NCBI GenBank assembly: GCA_024695935.1
Contig: JAILHH010000016.1
Coordinates: forward strand, 1 to 59,944
Reading direction: 5' to 3'
Source: Acetatifactor sp.
Lineage (GTDB): Bacteria > Bacillota > Clostridia > Lachnospirales > Lachnospiraceae
DNA: 59,944 nucleotides
Below the pieces are notes generated by a model that was given only the letters and a program-made list of their open reading frames with translations, had not been told where the DNA came from and did no database searches. This document shows, piece after piece, positions 6,950 to 14,744 of the stretch. Both the position numbers and the translations under genes were made by a program. The stretch's first letter is position 1, and every line of letters begins with the position of its first letter.

Positions 6950-9900
6950 ATGAAGAAATGGAAAAAAACTGTCAGTGCTTTTCTGTCAGCATTACTTGTG
7001 ATCGGAGTTTTGACTCCGGCGCTGACTGAAAGAGCATATGCCGCGGAGGCTGTCCGGTATGAGTCAGAGGACTCGGTGTATTGCGATAGCACTCATGCGA
7101 GAAAGATTCACACAGGTACTACAAACGCATCGGGCGGAAGGTCTGCGACTTTATATTCGGGGGAGTATGTGGTTTACCATGTATCCGTGCAGGAAGAAGG
7201 CCTGTATGATATTGATATTCATTATGCAGGTGCATGCAATCCTGCGGGAGCATCGATCGATTATATACCCCTTGATATAACAGTGGGAGATGGCGAGAGC
7301 GCTTTGCATGAGTTGTTCTATCCAAACTATTACAATACTTTTTACGATTATCATTTTCAGGCAGAACTTGCGGCCGGAGAGACTGATATCACAGTCGTAA
7401 ATGCTTCTGAGGACAAGACTTTGTTTGCAAATGTTGACTATATTGAGATAAAGCCTTTTGTGGAGGAAGAGCCGTCTGACGTGTCAGGTGGGGACGACAC
7501 TGAGCCTGTGGTGGACGATGAGAACAGTGCGGAGGATAAGCCTGTTCCGGCAGCTGTCGGCCGTCACGAGGCAGAGGATGCCATAGAATTTGTCCAGGGA
7601 TCTGCAGGTAACCCCTACAGATTAGAAGAAAATGCAGGCTTTTCGGGCGGGAAAGCTGTTGCAAACATGAATACCTGGCCCAACAACGGCAGGGCATATT
7701 GCGTCACAAAGGTAAATGCCGATATCCCAGGAACCTACAGGATGACGATTGCATATGCGGGAGGAGAAAAAGACCATCCATGCAGCATTGATGTCAATAT
7801 AAATGAAACCGGCTGGAAGTCCGTAATGGCTGAAACGGTGACATCATGGAACAATCCCACGACGGTTGAGACCTATATCGAATTATTGCAGGGCGAGAAC
7901 ACTATCTGGGTAACAGGTGCATGTAACATCTGGTATTCCGGAATGGGATGGGAATGGGTCAATTTGGACTATTTTGAGCTTGAAAAAGCAGAGATCGTAC
8001 CTGATGAGCCCGAGGAAGGCCGGATCAAAAAGACTGCAAAAGAGTTACAGGAGGAAGGCCTTATAAGCTTCCGCGGCAGAAATATGAACGTGGAAGACGC
8101 TGTAACCTTTGATTATTCTGCTTCGGGTTTTGAATTTGAATATGACGGCGAGGGCAGCATCCGTGCGAATCTGACCACAACCGCAAATGAGAAGTTTGCA
8201 GTTGATGTGGATGGAACAGTCACATATTACAGCTTTAACAGAAAGACTGACAACATTTATCTGGCAAAGGACCTTAGTGCCGGCCACCATATCATAAAGG
8301 TATACAAGACTCAGGAAGCCATGACAGGACTGGCACAGCTTAATTACCTTGTATATGATGAAAATGCAAAACTTAGCCCCATTGATCATAAATACAATTT
8401 CCTGATAATCGGTGCTTCAAGTACCGCGGGAAATCAGATGGATCCTGCAACCGGCGCAGAAAACGGCTACCTGGCATTTCCCTCTGTTATAAGCAGAGCC
8501 TTTGATGCTACCTGGCAGCAGATCTCTGTATCCGGAAGAGGATGCGTGCAGGGAACTTTGGGAGAGAGCGGCTGGGTCTTCTCTCAGGACAATCAGCTGG
8601 CTAAATTATTTACATATCAGTCATGGTTCAGAGATAAAGCAACAATGTTTGATACGGGATCATACGTGCCTGATGTTATCATCACTAATCTGAACAATGA
8701 TTTCAGCGCAAATGCTTTAAAGAACGGTTATTCAAAGGATCAGGTATTCGAGAGGATGTTTACATTTATCGGAGAATTGAGAAGTCTCTATCCTGATGCT
8801 TACATAGCAATGACTTATGGCAATTATCCTAACTTTGATGATGACGGTATCTATACGAACTATGAGATCATTGAAGGATATAAAGCAGCTTTGGCAGATT
8901 ACAAGGCACAGAGCGGTGACGGATTCATCGATTTTGTCACCTTCCCGGATCTGGTAAACGGTCAGTCCAATCACCCCAGCGAGGAAGAGCACAGATATCT
9001 GGCGGAGCTTGTATGCGGAAAGATCGCTGAGAGATTAAATGTAGCAAATCCCATGCCCCTTACACATTTTGAGGTGGAAAAGGGTGAGATCGTAAACGGA
9101 GATGAGGCAGCAGCATTTAAAAAGATCACAACCTGGGCAAGCAAGTTTTCCGACAATGGCTACGTGGAAGGATTAAACTGCGACCTTGGAGGAAGTGATA
9201 TTGCAGAAGACGGTTCAAATGTAAAATATATTTCCGTACCCGTGACTGCGCCTAAAGCAGGAATCTATTCTCTGAAACTCTGCTATGGCACAGGCGGAAG
9301 CCCTGATGTTTATTCAAGGGCAAATGAAGGCGAGTGGAAAAAGGCATCCCTTTCCTCCACAGGCAGCTGGTCAACCCTTACAAGAAGTGAGATCGCGGAA
9401 GTATATCTGGCTGAAGGCGATAATCTGGTTGACATAACAGGCGCTGTAAACGGCAGCTATGTATGCCTGGACAGAATAGACATTGATTATCTGCGCGAGG
9501 CTGCTCCGGAGGAGATTCCCTGCGGTCATGAGACGACTGAGGTCGTTGGCGCAAGAGAAGCGACCTGTGTAGAAGCAGGATATACCGGCGATACAGTATG
9601 CGTTGACTGTGGAGAAGTACTTGCTTACGGCAGCGTGATCGAACCCACAGGAGAGCATTCATACGAGGCAGTCGTTACACGTAAAGCTACCACAAAGGAA
9701 CCCGGAGAGATAACATATATATGCTCTGTCTGTCAGGATACATATGTGGAGGAGATCCCGGTACTTACCATCACTATCTCATTCGACTCAAAGGGCGGTT
9801 CAGAGTGTGAGAGCATATCAGGAAAGGTTTACGGAGAAAAGTATGGACCTTTGCCTGTACCCACCAGATCGGGATATACCTTTGAGGGGTGGTATACGTC

Positions 9901-10075
9901 AAAATCCGGCGGCAAGAAAGTCACTGAGTCTTCAATCTTACAAAGCGATGAGACAGAGATAACGCTTTATGCCAACTGGGCAAAGAATCCTGAAAAACCC
10001 GTTTCAAACATCTATGTCGCTGTGAAAAAGGTTGTTGTCACAGTGATCAAGATCCTCAAATGGATATTCGGCTAG
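6950..10075 (+). CDS. Secreted multidomain CE2-like carbohydrate esterase with CBMs
   Basis: This 1041-residue protein probably deacetylates plant or other polysaccharides outside the cell. Order: signal peptide (about 1-31, cleavage after AYA); CBM6/35-like module (34-165); acidic linker; second CBM-like module (200-350); CE2-type jelly-roll (356-475); SGNH hydrolase core (477-700); third CBM-like module (702-848); Cys-rich segment starting CGHETTEVVG (853-925); one Listeria-Bacteroides repeat (930-1005, YTFEGWYTSKSGGKKVT); a hydrophobic, Lys-containing tail. The nucleophile block is GASSTAG with Ser490 where GDSxxxG is usual, so the Asp is replaced by Ala; His675 in HPSEEEH is the likely partner. 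No LPXTG is present; the tail may hold it at the membrane. GGAGAGGG precedes the start. Confidence 0.85.
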   Translation: MKKWKKTVSAFLSALLVIGVLTPALTERAYAAEAVRYESEDSVYCDSTHARKIHTGTTNASGGRSATLYSGEYVVYHVSVQEEGLYDIDIHYAGACNPAGASIDYIPLDITVGDGESALHELFYPNYYNTFYDYHFQAELAAGETDITVVNASEDKTLFANVDYIEIKPFVEEEPSDVSGGDDTEPVVDDENSAEDKPVPAAVGRHEAEDAIEFVQGSAGNPYRLEENAGFSGGKAVANMNTWPNNGRAYCVTKVNADIPGTYRMTIAYAGGEKDHPCSIDVNINETGWKSVMAETVTSWNNPTTVETYIELLQGENTIWVTGACNIWYSGMGWEWVNLDYFELEKAEIVPDEPEEGRIKKTAKELQEEGLISFRGRNMNVEDAVTFDYSASGFEFEYDGEGSIRANLTTTANEKFAVDVDGTVTYYSFNRKTDNIYLAKDLSAGHHIIKVYKTQEAMTGLAQLNYLVYDENAKLSPIDHKYNFLIIGASSTAGNQMDPATGAENGYLAFPSVISRAFDATWQQISVSGRGCVQGTLGESGWVFSQDNQLAKLFTYQSWFRDKATMFDTGSYVPDVIITNLNNDFSANALKNGYSKDQVFERMFTFIGELRSLYPDAYIAMTYGNYPNFDDDGIYTNYEIIEGYKAALADYKAQSGDGFIDFVTFPDLVNGQSNHPSEEEHRYLAELVCGKIAERLNVANPMPLTHFEVEKGEIVNGDEAAAFKKITTWASKFSDNGYVEGLNCDLGGSDIAEDGSNVKYISVPVTAPKAGIYSLKLCYGTGGSPDVYSRANEGEWKKASLSSTGSWSTLTRSEIAEVYLAEGDNLVDITGAVNGSYVCLDRIDIDYLREAAPEEIPCGHETTEVVGAREATCVEAGYTGDTVCVDCGEVLAYGSVIEPTGEHSYEAVVTRKATTKEPGEITYICSVCQDTYVEEIPVLTITISFDSKGGSECESISGKVYGEKYGPLPVPTRSGYTFEGWYTSKSGGKKVTESSILQSDETEITLYANWAKNPEKPVSNIYVAVKKVVVTVIKILKWIFG

Positions 10076-10132
10076 ACCGTTCGACTGGACGATATTGTTA
10101 AATGCGCGTGACATCGTGACATGACGGAAGTA

Positions 10133-10551
10133 TACAGTTATTATTGCTAAATCTTTGAATAAACTGTAGTCAATACATTTGAGAATCGGGGACTACAGTT
10201 TTATTCAGAAAAGCCTGAAATTAACTGTAACAAAAAATTTTTGGGAATTGAGGTCTACAGTGTTTTCAGAGATAAACGTAAAATAACTGTAACGGAAAAA
10301 AATCGGAATTTCAGTCTTACAGTTTTTGAGAACAAAGTTGTAAATAAAACTGTAAAAAATTTAAAACGCAAAATTTTGACGTACAGTTTTTTGGCGCAAA
10401 TAATTAAAATAACTGTAATCCGTTAGATTTAGCCATAATCAGGATTTGAATCCTACAGTTTTTTCGGAAAAACGATAGGAAAAACTGTAATGTTACAAAA
10501 TGGATTTTTTGGCTATACAGTTATTTTTGCTGAATTGAAAAATAAACTGTA
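10133..10551. repeat. Array 1: seven 36-bp TACAGTT-N22-AACTGTA inverted-repeat units
   Basis: Seven dyad units occur at 10133-10168, 10194-10229, 10256-10291, 10318-10354, 10382-10417, 10454-10489 and 10516-10551. Each begins TACAGTT (one TACAGTG) and ends AACTGTA. Six are 36 bp and one is 37 bp. Only the 7-bp ends are conserved, flanked inside by runs of T and A; the middle bases differ in every unit. The gaps between units are 25, 26, 26, 27, 36 and 26 bp and are also unrelated to each other. A second array of the same kind is at 40239-40636. The array lies in the gap between two convergent genes and has no credible reading frame. Confidence 0.9.
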
Positions 10552-10569
10552 ATTATTGAGAAATAACAA

Positions 10570-10604
10570 AAACCTCGGAATGCCTGGAAGGCATTTCGAG
10601 GTTT
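10570..10604 (-). terminator. Terminator of the GtrII-like gene
   Basis: A 15-bp stem pairs 10570-10584 with 10590-10604 (one G-T pair) around the loop TGGAA. On the minus strand it is followed by a T-rich tract (TTTTTGTTATTT). It sits 65 bases past the stop of the minus-strand gene and right beside array 1. Confidence 0.85.
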
Positions 10605-10668
10605 AAATCATTATATAGTGCTATTCCATATAACGCTCAGCCAAAGAAATTTGAACATTAGCATTATC

Positions 10669-12135
10669 TTACTCTGAAATTCTTACCACAACTATGTCAT
10701 TAACTACTTTGATGCTTCCGCCTGAAGGGAAGGCAGGCATATCCTGCACCTCTTCGAGGGACGTAAGCTCATTAAACTCACCGGCAGTGCAGACGTGGAT
10801 GTCGCTGCCACACAGGAATCTGAATACTCCCTGATATGAATTCAATGAACAATAGGGATCTGACCACCATGCGCCAAACTGGGCATATCCGTTTGCCATT
10901 TGATATATGTCTGTTGTGGCAAAGTTTGGATTAGCTGCCGGAAGACCCAGGAAACAATAGCGAAGATCCGGTGACAACAGATCTTCATTTGCAAGGGATG
11001 ACAAAACTTCTTCTGCAATCTCCACAGTAGCGGTCTGGCCTTCGAGCATTGACTCCTGATCAACCTGAATCTGATAAAAGCAGCCGTACAAAACCACAAG
11101 CGCCATAGCAGATGTACATGCTATAAGGCATTTCTCCATAAGCTTTTCGCTGTTTTCTGCGAAGGTGGATATCAGTATCAACAATACAGGAATAGTCATC
11201 GCCCAGGGTGCAGTCATCTGCAGACTTGTAGGAGCGTCGGTTGCAATGAACAGTGTGGCGCCGCTTGCTACCGGAATTGCCGGCAGGCAAAGAAGAAACA
11301 GGATAGCCCTCACTTTATTCTTTGAAAACAGTCGGATAGACTGCACGATGATGCAAAGTCCGATGAAACCATAAATGATGCCGTAGACTACAGGTCCGGG
11401 GAGGAGCGTAGTTTTGAACGCCAGATTCTTATAATAAAATCCGAACATGAAAAATGCGGTGGATAAACTGTGAGGGAGCTTTTTAATACTGTTTAATATG
11501 GAATAACTGTTGCCTCCGTTATAACCGGACATGACAGTATCTAATACTGCCAGGTGGAGTTTTAAAAGTACAATATATAAAAGCGCACCCAGGACAAGTC
11601 CTGCAGCCATTTTTGCCATCAGTTTCAAAATCTGAGCCGGAGTGTGTTCTGTACGTGTGAGTAAATACATCACATAGGCTACGAATATGAGGCAGGCGCA
11701 GCCGATGTTTGACTGATATGCACCCATGCCCAATGACAAAAACAATCCACACAAAGGTATGGATATAAAAGGTTTATCCTCATGCTTGATCACTATCCAT
11801 GCTCCGATGACATTAAACAGCACTGAAATGCCAAATGTGGGGGACATGAAACGGTATGAGAGCGTAATGCTTACCACGGCATTGCTCAAAAAGATAAAGC
11901 CTGCGATATATCCCAGCTTCTTTTTGCCCAGCAAAAACAGGTCTATGATCAGTACAATTCCCAGACAATAGCAAAACAGCGTAAACATACTGTTTATGGG
12001 ATCTACGCTGATATTAAAGCGAAGCCTGTCCAGATAGAGCCAAAACCATCTGCCTAGAGAAAGCTCCCATTTTCCTGCTTTATAATATGAATACTCCCAC
12101 AATCCGTCATATTGATTTACCAGACGGTTACTCAT
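10669..12135 (-). CDS. GtrII-like glucosyltransferase-domain membrane protein (5' end frameshifted)
   Basis: The 488-residue open frame resembles the glucosyltransferase II (GtrII) family of polytopic membrane proteins, which move glucosyl groups from a lipid carrier onto cell-surface polymers. The opening block VNQYDGLWEYSYYKAGKWE followed by LSLGRWFW is typical, and about ten membrane helices follow. The C-terminal 130 residues are soluble and probably outside. Its ATG at 12135 has no ribosome binding site, and the same frame continues upstream as CIIYFPLMSNR, which belongs to a membrane helix whose start lies in another frame (see 12150-12251). The gene therefore appears to be split by one missing base. 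A terminator follows. Confidence 0.72.
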   Translation of the reverse strand: MSNRLVNQYDGLWEYSYYKAGKWELSLGRWFWLYLDRLRFNISVDPINSMFTLFCYCLGIVLIIDLFLLGKKKLGYIAGFIFLSNAVVSITLSYRFMSPTFGISVLFNVIGAWIVIKHEDKPFISIPLCGLFLSLGMGAYQSNIGCACLIFVAYVMYLLTRTEHTPAQILKLMAKMAAGLVLGALLYIVLLKLHLAVLDTVMSGYNGGNSYSILNSIKKLPHSLSTAFFMFGFYYKNLAFKTTLLPGPVVYGIIYGFIGLCIIVQSIRLFSKNKVRAILFLLCLPAIPVASGATLFIATDAPTSLQMTAPWAMTIPVLLILISTFAENSEKLMEKCLIACTSAMALVVLYGCFYQIQVDQESMLEGQTATVEIAEEVLSSLANEDLLSPDLRYCFLGLPAANPNFATTDIYQMANGYAQFGAWWSDPYCSLNSYQGVFRFLCGSDIHVCTAGEFNELTSLEEVQDMPAFPSGGSIKVVNDIVVVRISE

Positions 12136-12149
12136 TAACGGGAAATAGA

Positions 12150-12251
12150 TTATGCAGGAAAAACGAAAAACACGATCATTTGCCTGCCGTACTGAGTAAG
12201 AGATGCTACAGATTTGAACAGATCTGAAAAAACATTTTTTACTTTTGCCAT
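12150..12251 (-). pseudogene. Out-of-frame N-terminal piece of the GtrII-like gene
   Basis: ATG at 12251 is preceded at 7 bases by AGGAG and encodes MAKVKNVFSDLFKSVASL and then TQYGRQMIVFFVF, before running into TAA at 12150. This is a plausible start plus the beginning of the first membrane helix of the downstream GtrII-like protein. Adding one base in either A5 run of the plus strand (12159-12163 or 12166-12170) would join the two frames through VFFVF and CIIYFPLMSNR. A real mutation, a sequencing error in a homopolymer and phase variation by slippage all remain possible. Confidence 0.7.
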
Positions 12252-12288
12252 ATCTTTTCTCCTGAAAATAAAAGAATCACTGCAATAT

Positions 12289-12317
12289 ATATTATCATCA
12301 GAAAAAAACATAAACAA
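12289..12317 (-). promoter_or_regulatory. Probable promoter of the GtrII-like gene
   Basis: On the minus strand TTGTTT (12317-12312) and TAATAT (12294-12289) are 17 bases apart, placed about 40 bases before the AGGAG-linked ATG at 12251. This supports 12251 as the original start. Confidence 0.45.
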
Positions 12318-12358
12318 GATAAAGTGCCTCAGAAAGCAAAGGAAAAACATAAATCTGT

Positions 12359-12387
12359 TTGCGTAATGACCCGTGTGGATTTACAAT
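12359..12387 (+). promoter_or_regulatory. Probable promoter of the rubredoxin-like operon
   Basis: TTGCGT at 12359-12364 and TACAAT at 12382-12387 are 17 bases apart. Transcription near 12394 would give a very short leader holding GGGAGG at 12398-12403 before the ATG at 12409. Confidence 0.5.
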
Positions 12388-12408
12388 GTTTATTGATGGG
12401 AGGTGCCT

Positions 12409-12570
12409 ATGGCTGTATATAAATGTAAAGTGTGTGGTTATATTTTTGATGAAGAAAAAGAAGGAAAAAGCATTCGCGACATCGACGTGTGTCCAAGGTG
12501 CAAACAGCCTGATGACAGGTTTGAACTTGTGGACGACGCAGATTCAGATTCAAAAAATGATGCGGAATGA
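12409..12570 (+). CDS. Small rubredoxin-like zinc/iron-ribbon protein
   Basis: This 53-residue protein begins MAVYKCKVCGYIFDEE and contains CPRC, giving the paired CxxC metal site of rubredoxin-like domains such as those ending rubrerythrins. It is shorter than a typical rubredoxin (about 52-54 with fuller aromatic core) and has an acidic tail (DDADSDSKNDAE). It could carry iron for electron transfer or only bind zinc. GGGAGG lies 5 bases before the ATG. It heads a four-gene run with the Dabb protein, a small acidic protein and the YitT protein, with 44, 3 and 20 bases between them. Confidence 0.82.
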   Translation: MAVYKCKVCGYIFDEEKEGKSIRDIDVCPRCKQPDDRFELVDDADSDSKNDAE

Positions 12571-12614
12571 ACCGCAATAAATAAAAAAGTAAGGAACGGA
12601 AAGGAAACATAAAA

Positions 12615-12917
12615 ATGGTAAAACATGTGATCTTATGGACATTAAAGGATGAGTATTCAGCTGAAAAAAAGGCTGAGATAAAGAAAGGCATAAAGGAAGG
12701 CCTCGAAGGCTTAAAGGGAAAAGTTCCGGGAATCGTGGAGATCAAGGTAAATATCGACGGCCTTGCATCTTCAAATGCGGACCTGATGCTGGATTCTACT
12801 TTTGAAAATGAGGATGCCCTCAAAAACTACGCAGTTCATCCTGAGCATGTTGCGGTAGCGGATTCAAAGGTAAGACCCTATACCAAGATCAGAAGCTGCC
12901 TGGATTACGAGGTTTAA
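12615..12917 (+). CDS. Dabb family (stress-responsive alpha/beta barrel) protein
   Basis: This 100-residue protein matches the Dabb fold, a dimeric ferredoxin-like barrel. Typical features are the opening MVKHVILWTLKD, the VPGIVEIKVNID strand and the NYAVHPEHVAV block with the conserved HPEH. The biochemical role of Dabb proteins in Firmicutes is mostly unknown. GGAAAGG precedes the start. Confidence 0.9.
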   Translation: MVKHVILWTLKDEYSAEKKAEIKKGIKEGLEGLKGKVPGIVEIKVNIDGLASSNADLMLDSTFENEDALKNYAVHPEHVAVADSKVRPYTKIRSCLDYEV

Positions 12918-12920
12918 GAG

Positions 12921-13103
12921 ATGACGATCAAGCAGATTTTCGACGGAGACTACGGCTGCGAGGAGAGAAAACCGGGAGAAAAAGCGAAAGTTTCAGTCAC
13001 GCTTGTTGATGAAGAAGGCAATGAGAAATTCATCTCAGTTGAGGATGAGTGGCTGACGGAAAAAGGACTTGATGTTGGCGACAGATGGCCCGAGGAAATG
13101 TAA
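12921..13103 (+). CDS. Small acidic protein of unknown function
   Basis: This 60-residue protein (MTIKQIFDGDYGCEERKPGE..., ending GDRWPEEM) starts 3 bases after the Dabb stop, with the weak site TTAAGAG overlapping that stop. The composition (many Glu and Asp, few hydrophobics) is that of a small soluble beta protein. The single Cys at residue 13 is preceded by DYG. I do not recognise the family; the tight spacing implies co-translation with Dabb. Confidence 0.7.
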   Translation: MTIKQIFDGDYGCEERKPGEKAKVSVTLVDEEGNEKFISVEDEWLTEKGLDVGDRWPEEM

Positions 13104-13123
13104 GTAAAGGAAACAGATAAGGC

Positions 13124-13957
13124 ATGAAAAAGAAAAAAGGCTTGTTGTCATATATATTAATAATCCTTGGAGCGGTGATGGCGAGCTTTTCCGTTGCTTT
13201 GATACTGCTCCCGAATGACGCCATCGACTATGGAACCGCGGGAGTTGCCATCATAATCAGTAAACTTACGGGATTTCATTTATCGCTGTGTGTGCTGGCT
13301 GTGTTTATTCCATTTATCATTGCGGGATATGTGTTTTTGGGAAAAACATTTACACTTAAAGCTGCGATCGGATCGGCAGTTTATACCGTGGGACTGTATC
13401 TGTTTGAGCACATTCCATTTGAACTGAACACGGAGCATTTTCTGGCAGTGGCATTCGGAGGAGCCATCCTGGGCGCCGGGCTGTCACTGATCCTCAGAAA
13501 CGGTGGCTGCATAGACGGATCCGAGATCCTGGCCAATATCGTGGTAAAGAAGCTTTCGGACAAAACAGGCCGTAACTACAGCATGACTCCGGTTTTGCTG
13601 GCATTTAACGCATTGGTTTATATGACGGTATTCCTCTTGATCGATGTGACCGCAGCGCTTTTAAGCCTGCTTGTCTATGTGGTGGCGACCACTGTCATCG
13701 ACCATTACACCGATCACTTCGAAGCAATCAAGCAGGTTACTATCATCACTCAGGATCCTGATGGAATCATCAAAGACATAAAGGACAGACTTAATAAGAC
13801 ATGCACAATTATGGATTCAAAAGGCGCCATCGCAGGGGAGAACAACACTCTCATCTGCTATATCAGCTACTTTGAACTTCCTATAATGAAGGAGATCATA
13901 TCATCTCACTCGGGAAGCTTCAGTACGGTTTCGACCATCGATGAGATATTGAGATAA
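13124..13957 (+). CDS. YitT family membrane protein (DUF161/DUF2179)
   Basis: This 277-residue protein has five or six membrane helices in the first 195 residues and a soluble C-terminal DUF2179 domain (about 205-277, HFEAIKQVTIITQDPDGI ... FSTVSTIDEILR). The helix containing GAGLSLILRNGGCIDGSEI is characteristic of the family. YitT proteins are common in Firmicutes; a transport role is assumed but not established. AGGAAAC precedes the start, and the terminator at 14002 closes the operon. Confidence 0.9.
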   Translation: MKKKKGLLSYILIILGAVMASFSVALILLPNDAIDYGTAGVAIIISKLTGFHLSLCVLAVFIPFIIAGYVFLGKTFTLKAAIGSAVYTVGLYLFEHIPFELNTEHFLAVAFGGAILGAGLSLILRNGGCIDGSEILANIVVKKLSDKTGRNYSMTPVLLAFNALVYMTVFLLIDVTAALLSLLVYVVATTVIDHYTDHFEAIKQVTIITQDPDGIIKDIKDRLNKTCTIMDSKGAIAGENNTLICYISYFELPIMKEIISSHSGSFSTVSTIDEILR

Positions 13958-14001
13958 ATCTTGAGGATTATTATTAAAAAGATTGTGAAATGAAGGAATC
14001 G

Positions 14002-14032
14002 GCATCTGCAGATAGCAGATGCTTTCTTTTTT
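14002..14032 (+). terminator. Rho-independent terminator after the YitT gene
   Basis: GCATCTGC (14002-14009) pairs perfectly with GCAGATGC (14015-14022) around AGATA, followed by TTTCTTTTTT. It lies 45 bases past the stop and just before the next promoter. Confidence 0.88.
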
Positions 14033-14034
14033 GC

Positions 14035-14085
14035 TTGACATATACTCATTGCGTGCGTATAATATACAATATACACGCAATGAGT
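14035..14085 (+). promoter_or_regulatory. Consensus promoter inside a perfect 12-bp operator dyad
   Basis: TTGACA (14035-14040) and TATAAT (14058-14063) are 17 bases apart, a full-consensus promoter. ACTCATTGCGTG (14044-14055) and CACGCAATGAGT (14074-14085) form a perfect 12-bp inverted repeat with 18 bases between, so the arms fall in the spacer and just past the start point. A dimeric repressor bound here would block transcription; the HTH protein encoded immediately downstream is the obvious candidate. Confidence 0.85.
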
Positions 14086-14105
14086 GCATAAAGGAGGATA
14101 TGAAA

Positions 14106-14378
14106 ATGGAAGATAAGAAGCAAACAAAGGATGTTGTTTTAAAAATTGATGTTGAAAGTACTGTAAATCAAAAAGAGGATTTTGTTAGACGTATGAGGGC
14201 ATATCAGTTTATTTCAGTTCGCGAGAAAACCGGAATGAACAGAAAAGAGTTCTCCGAATGGCTGGGTATTCCTTACAGAACTATGCAGGAATGGGAACTT
14301 GAGCGAAGAACAATGCCGGATTACCTGCTTAATCTCATTGAATACAAGGTTGACCATGAGATAAAGAAAAAGAACTGA
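14106..14378 (+). CDS. Small helix-turn-helix protein, probable autorepressor or antitoxin-like
   Basis: This 90-residue protein carries one HTH (about residues 38-66: SVREKTGMNRKEFSEWLGIP, then YRTMQEWELERRTMP), of the Xre/Cro-like type frequent in antitoxins and small repressors, followed by an amphipathic C-terminal helix for dimerisation. I chose ATG 14106 because AAGGAGG ends 8 bases upstream; ATG 14100 is only two bases from that site. The gene follows a consensus promoter with a perfect operator dyad. No toxin gene is evident directly downstream; the next 400 bases hold only a remnant reading frame. Confidence 0.82.
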   Translation: MEDKKQTKDVVLKIDVESTVNQKEDFVRRMRAYQFISVREKTGMNRKEFSEWLGIPYRTMQEWELERRTMPDYLLNLIEYKVDHEIKKKN

Positions 14379-14443
14379 ACAGAATGATAATAATAATCAA
14401 ATGTTTATATAATGATAGTACTAAGAGGAAAGCAGTTGCTAGT

Positions 14444-14461
14444 TTGCAACCGTAGTTGCAA
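14444..14461. promoter_or_regulatory. Short perfect inverted repeat in the post-HTH gap
   Basis: TTGCAAC (14444-14450) and GTTGCAA (14455-14461) face each other around CGTA. It could be an operator half of the HTH locus or a small hairpin. No T-tract follows. Confidence 0.35.
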
Positions 14462-14564
14462 GCAAAACCAAGCGTTGAAAAACAAATATAGTCAAATAAA
14501 ATTTCAATAAAGTACTATTTATTGGACACAAAGATGTTATACTTATATCAAAAGCATGCATTGA

Positions 14565-14744
14565 TTGAAAACTCGCCTGGCTATCTTGCTTGACTATAAT
14601 TTAGATTTGGATTCGCTAAAAGAACTTGAAAACTATGTAAAGCCATTTTGGGGAATTGGAAAAGAAAATAATCGTGATGAACGATTTTATGGAATTTTTA
14701 CAGAATGTAGATTGATCTTCTGGATATTACTTCGGATATGTTGA
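14565..14744 (+). pseudogene. Remnant of an unidentified protein gene
   Basis: A 59-codon open frame starting at a TTG without ribosome binding site reads like real protein, including [20 protein letters not shown] and [16 protein letters not shown]. Its stop TGA (14742-14744) lies inside the Cas12a-like repeat. Nothing similar extends upstream or downstream in frame, so it looks like the broken end of a gene in a rearranged stretch. I do not recognise the family. Confidence 0.4.

Noticed and set aside
10241-10426. 61-codon plus-strand frame across array 1
   Set aside because: It runs through repeat units and gaps, has no binding site and is rich in Lys/Asn/Val from AT-rich DNA; no sign of a real gene.
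10133-10551. Array 1 as a CRISPR array (36-bp units with about 26-bp gaps)
   Set aside because: Only 7 bases at each end of the 36-bp unit are conserved and the inside differs in every unit; true CRISPR repeats are identical throughout. No cas genes are present.
12407-12823. Minus-strand open frame of 138 codons
   Set aside because: It is antisense to the rubredoxin-like and Dabb genes, which have good binding sites and recognisable families; its own composition is that of a shadow frame.
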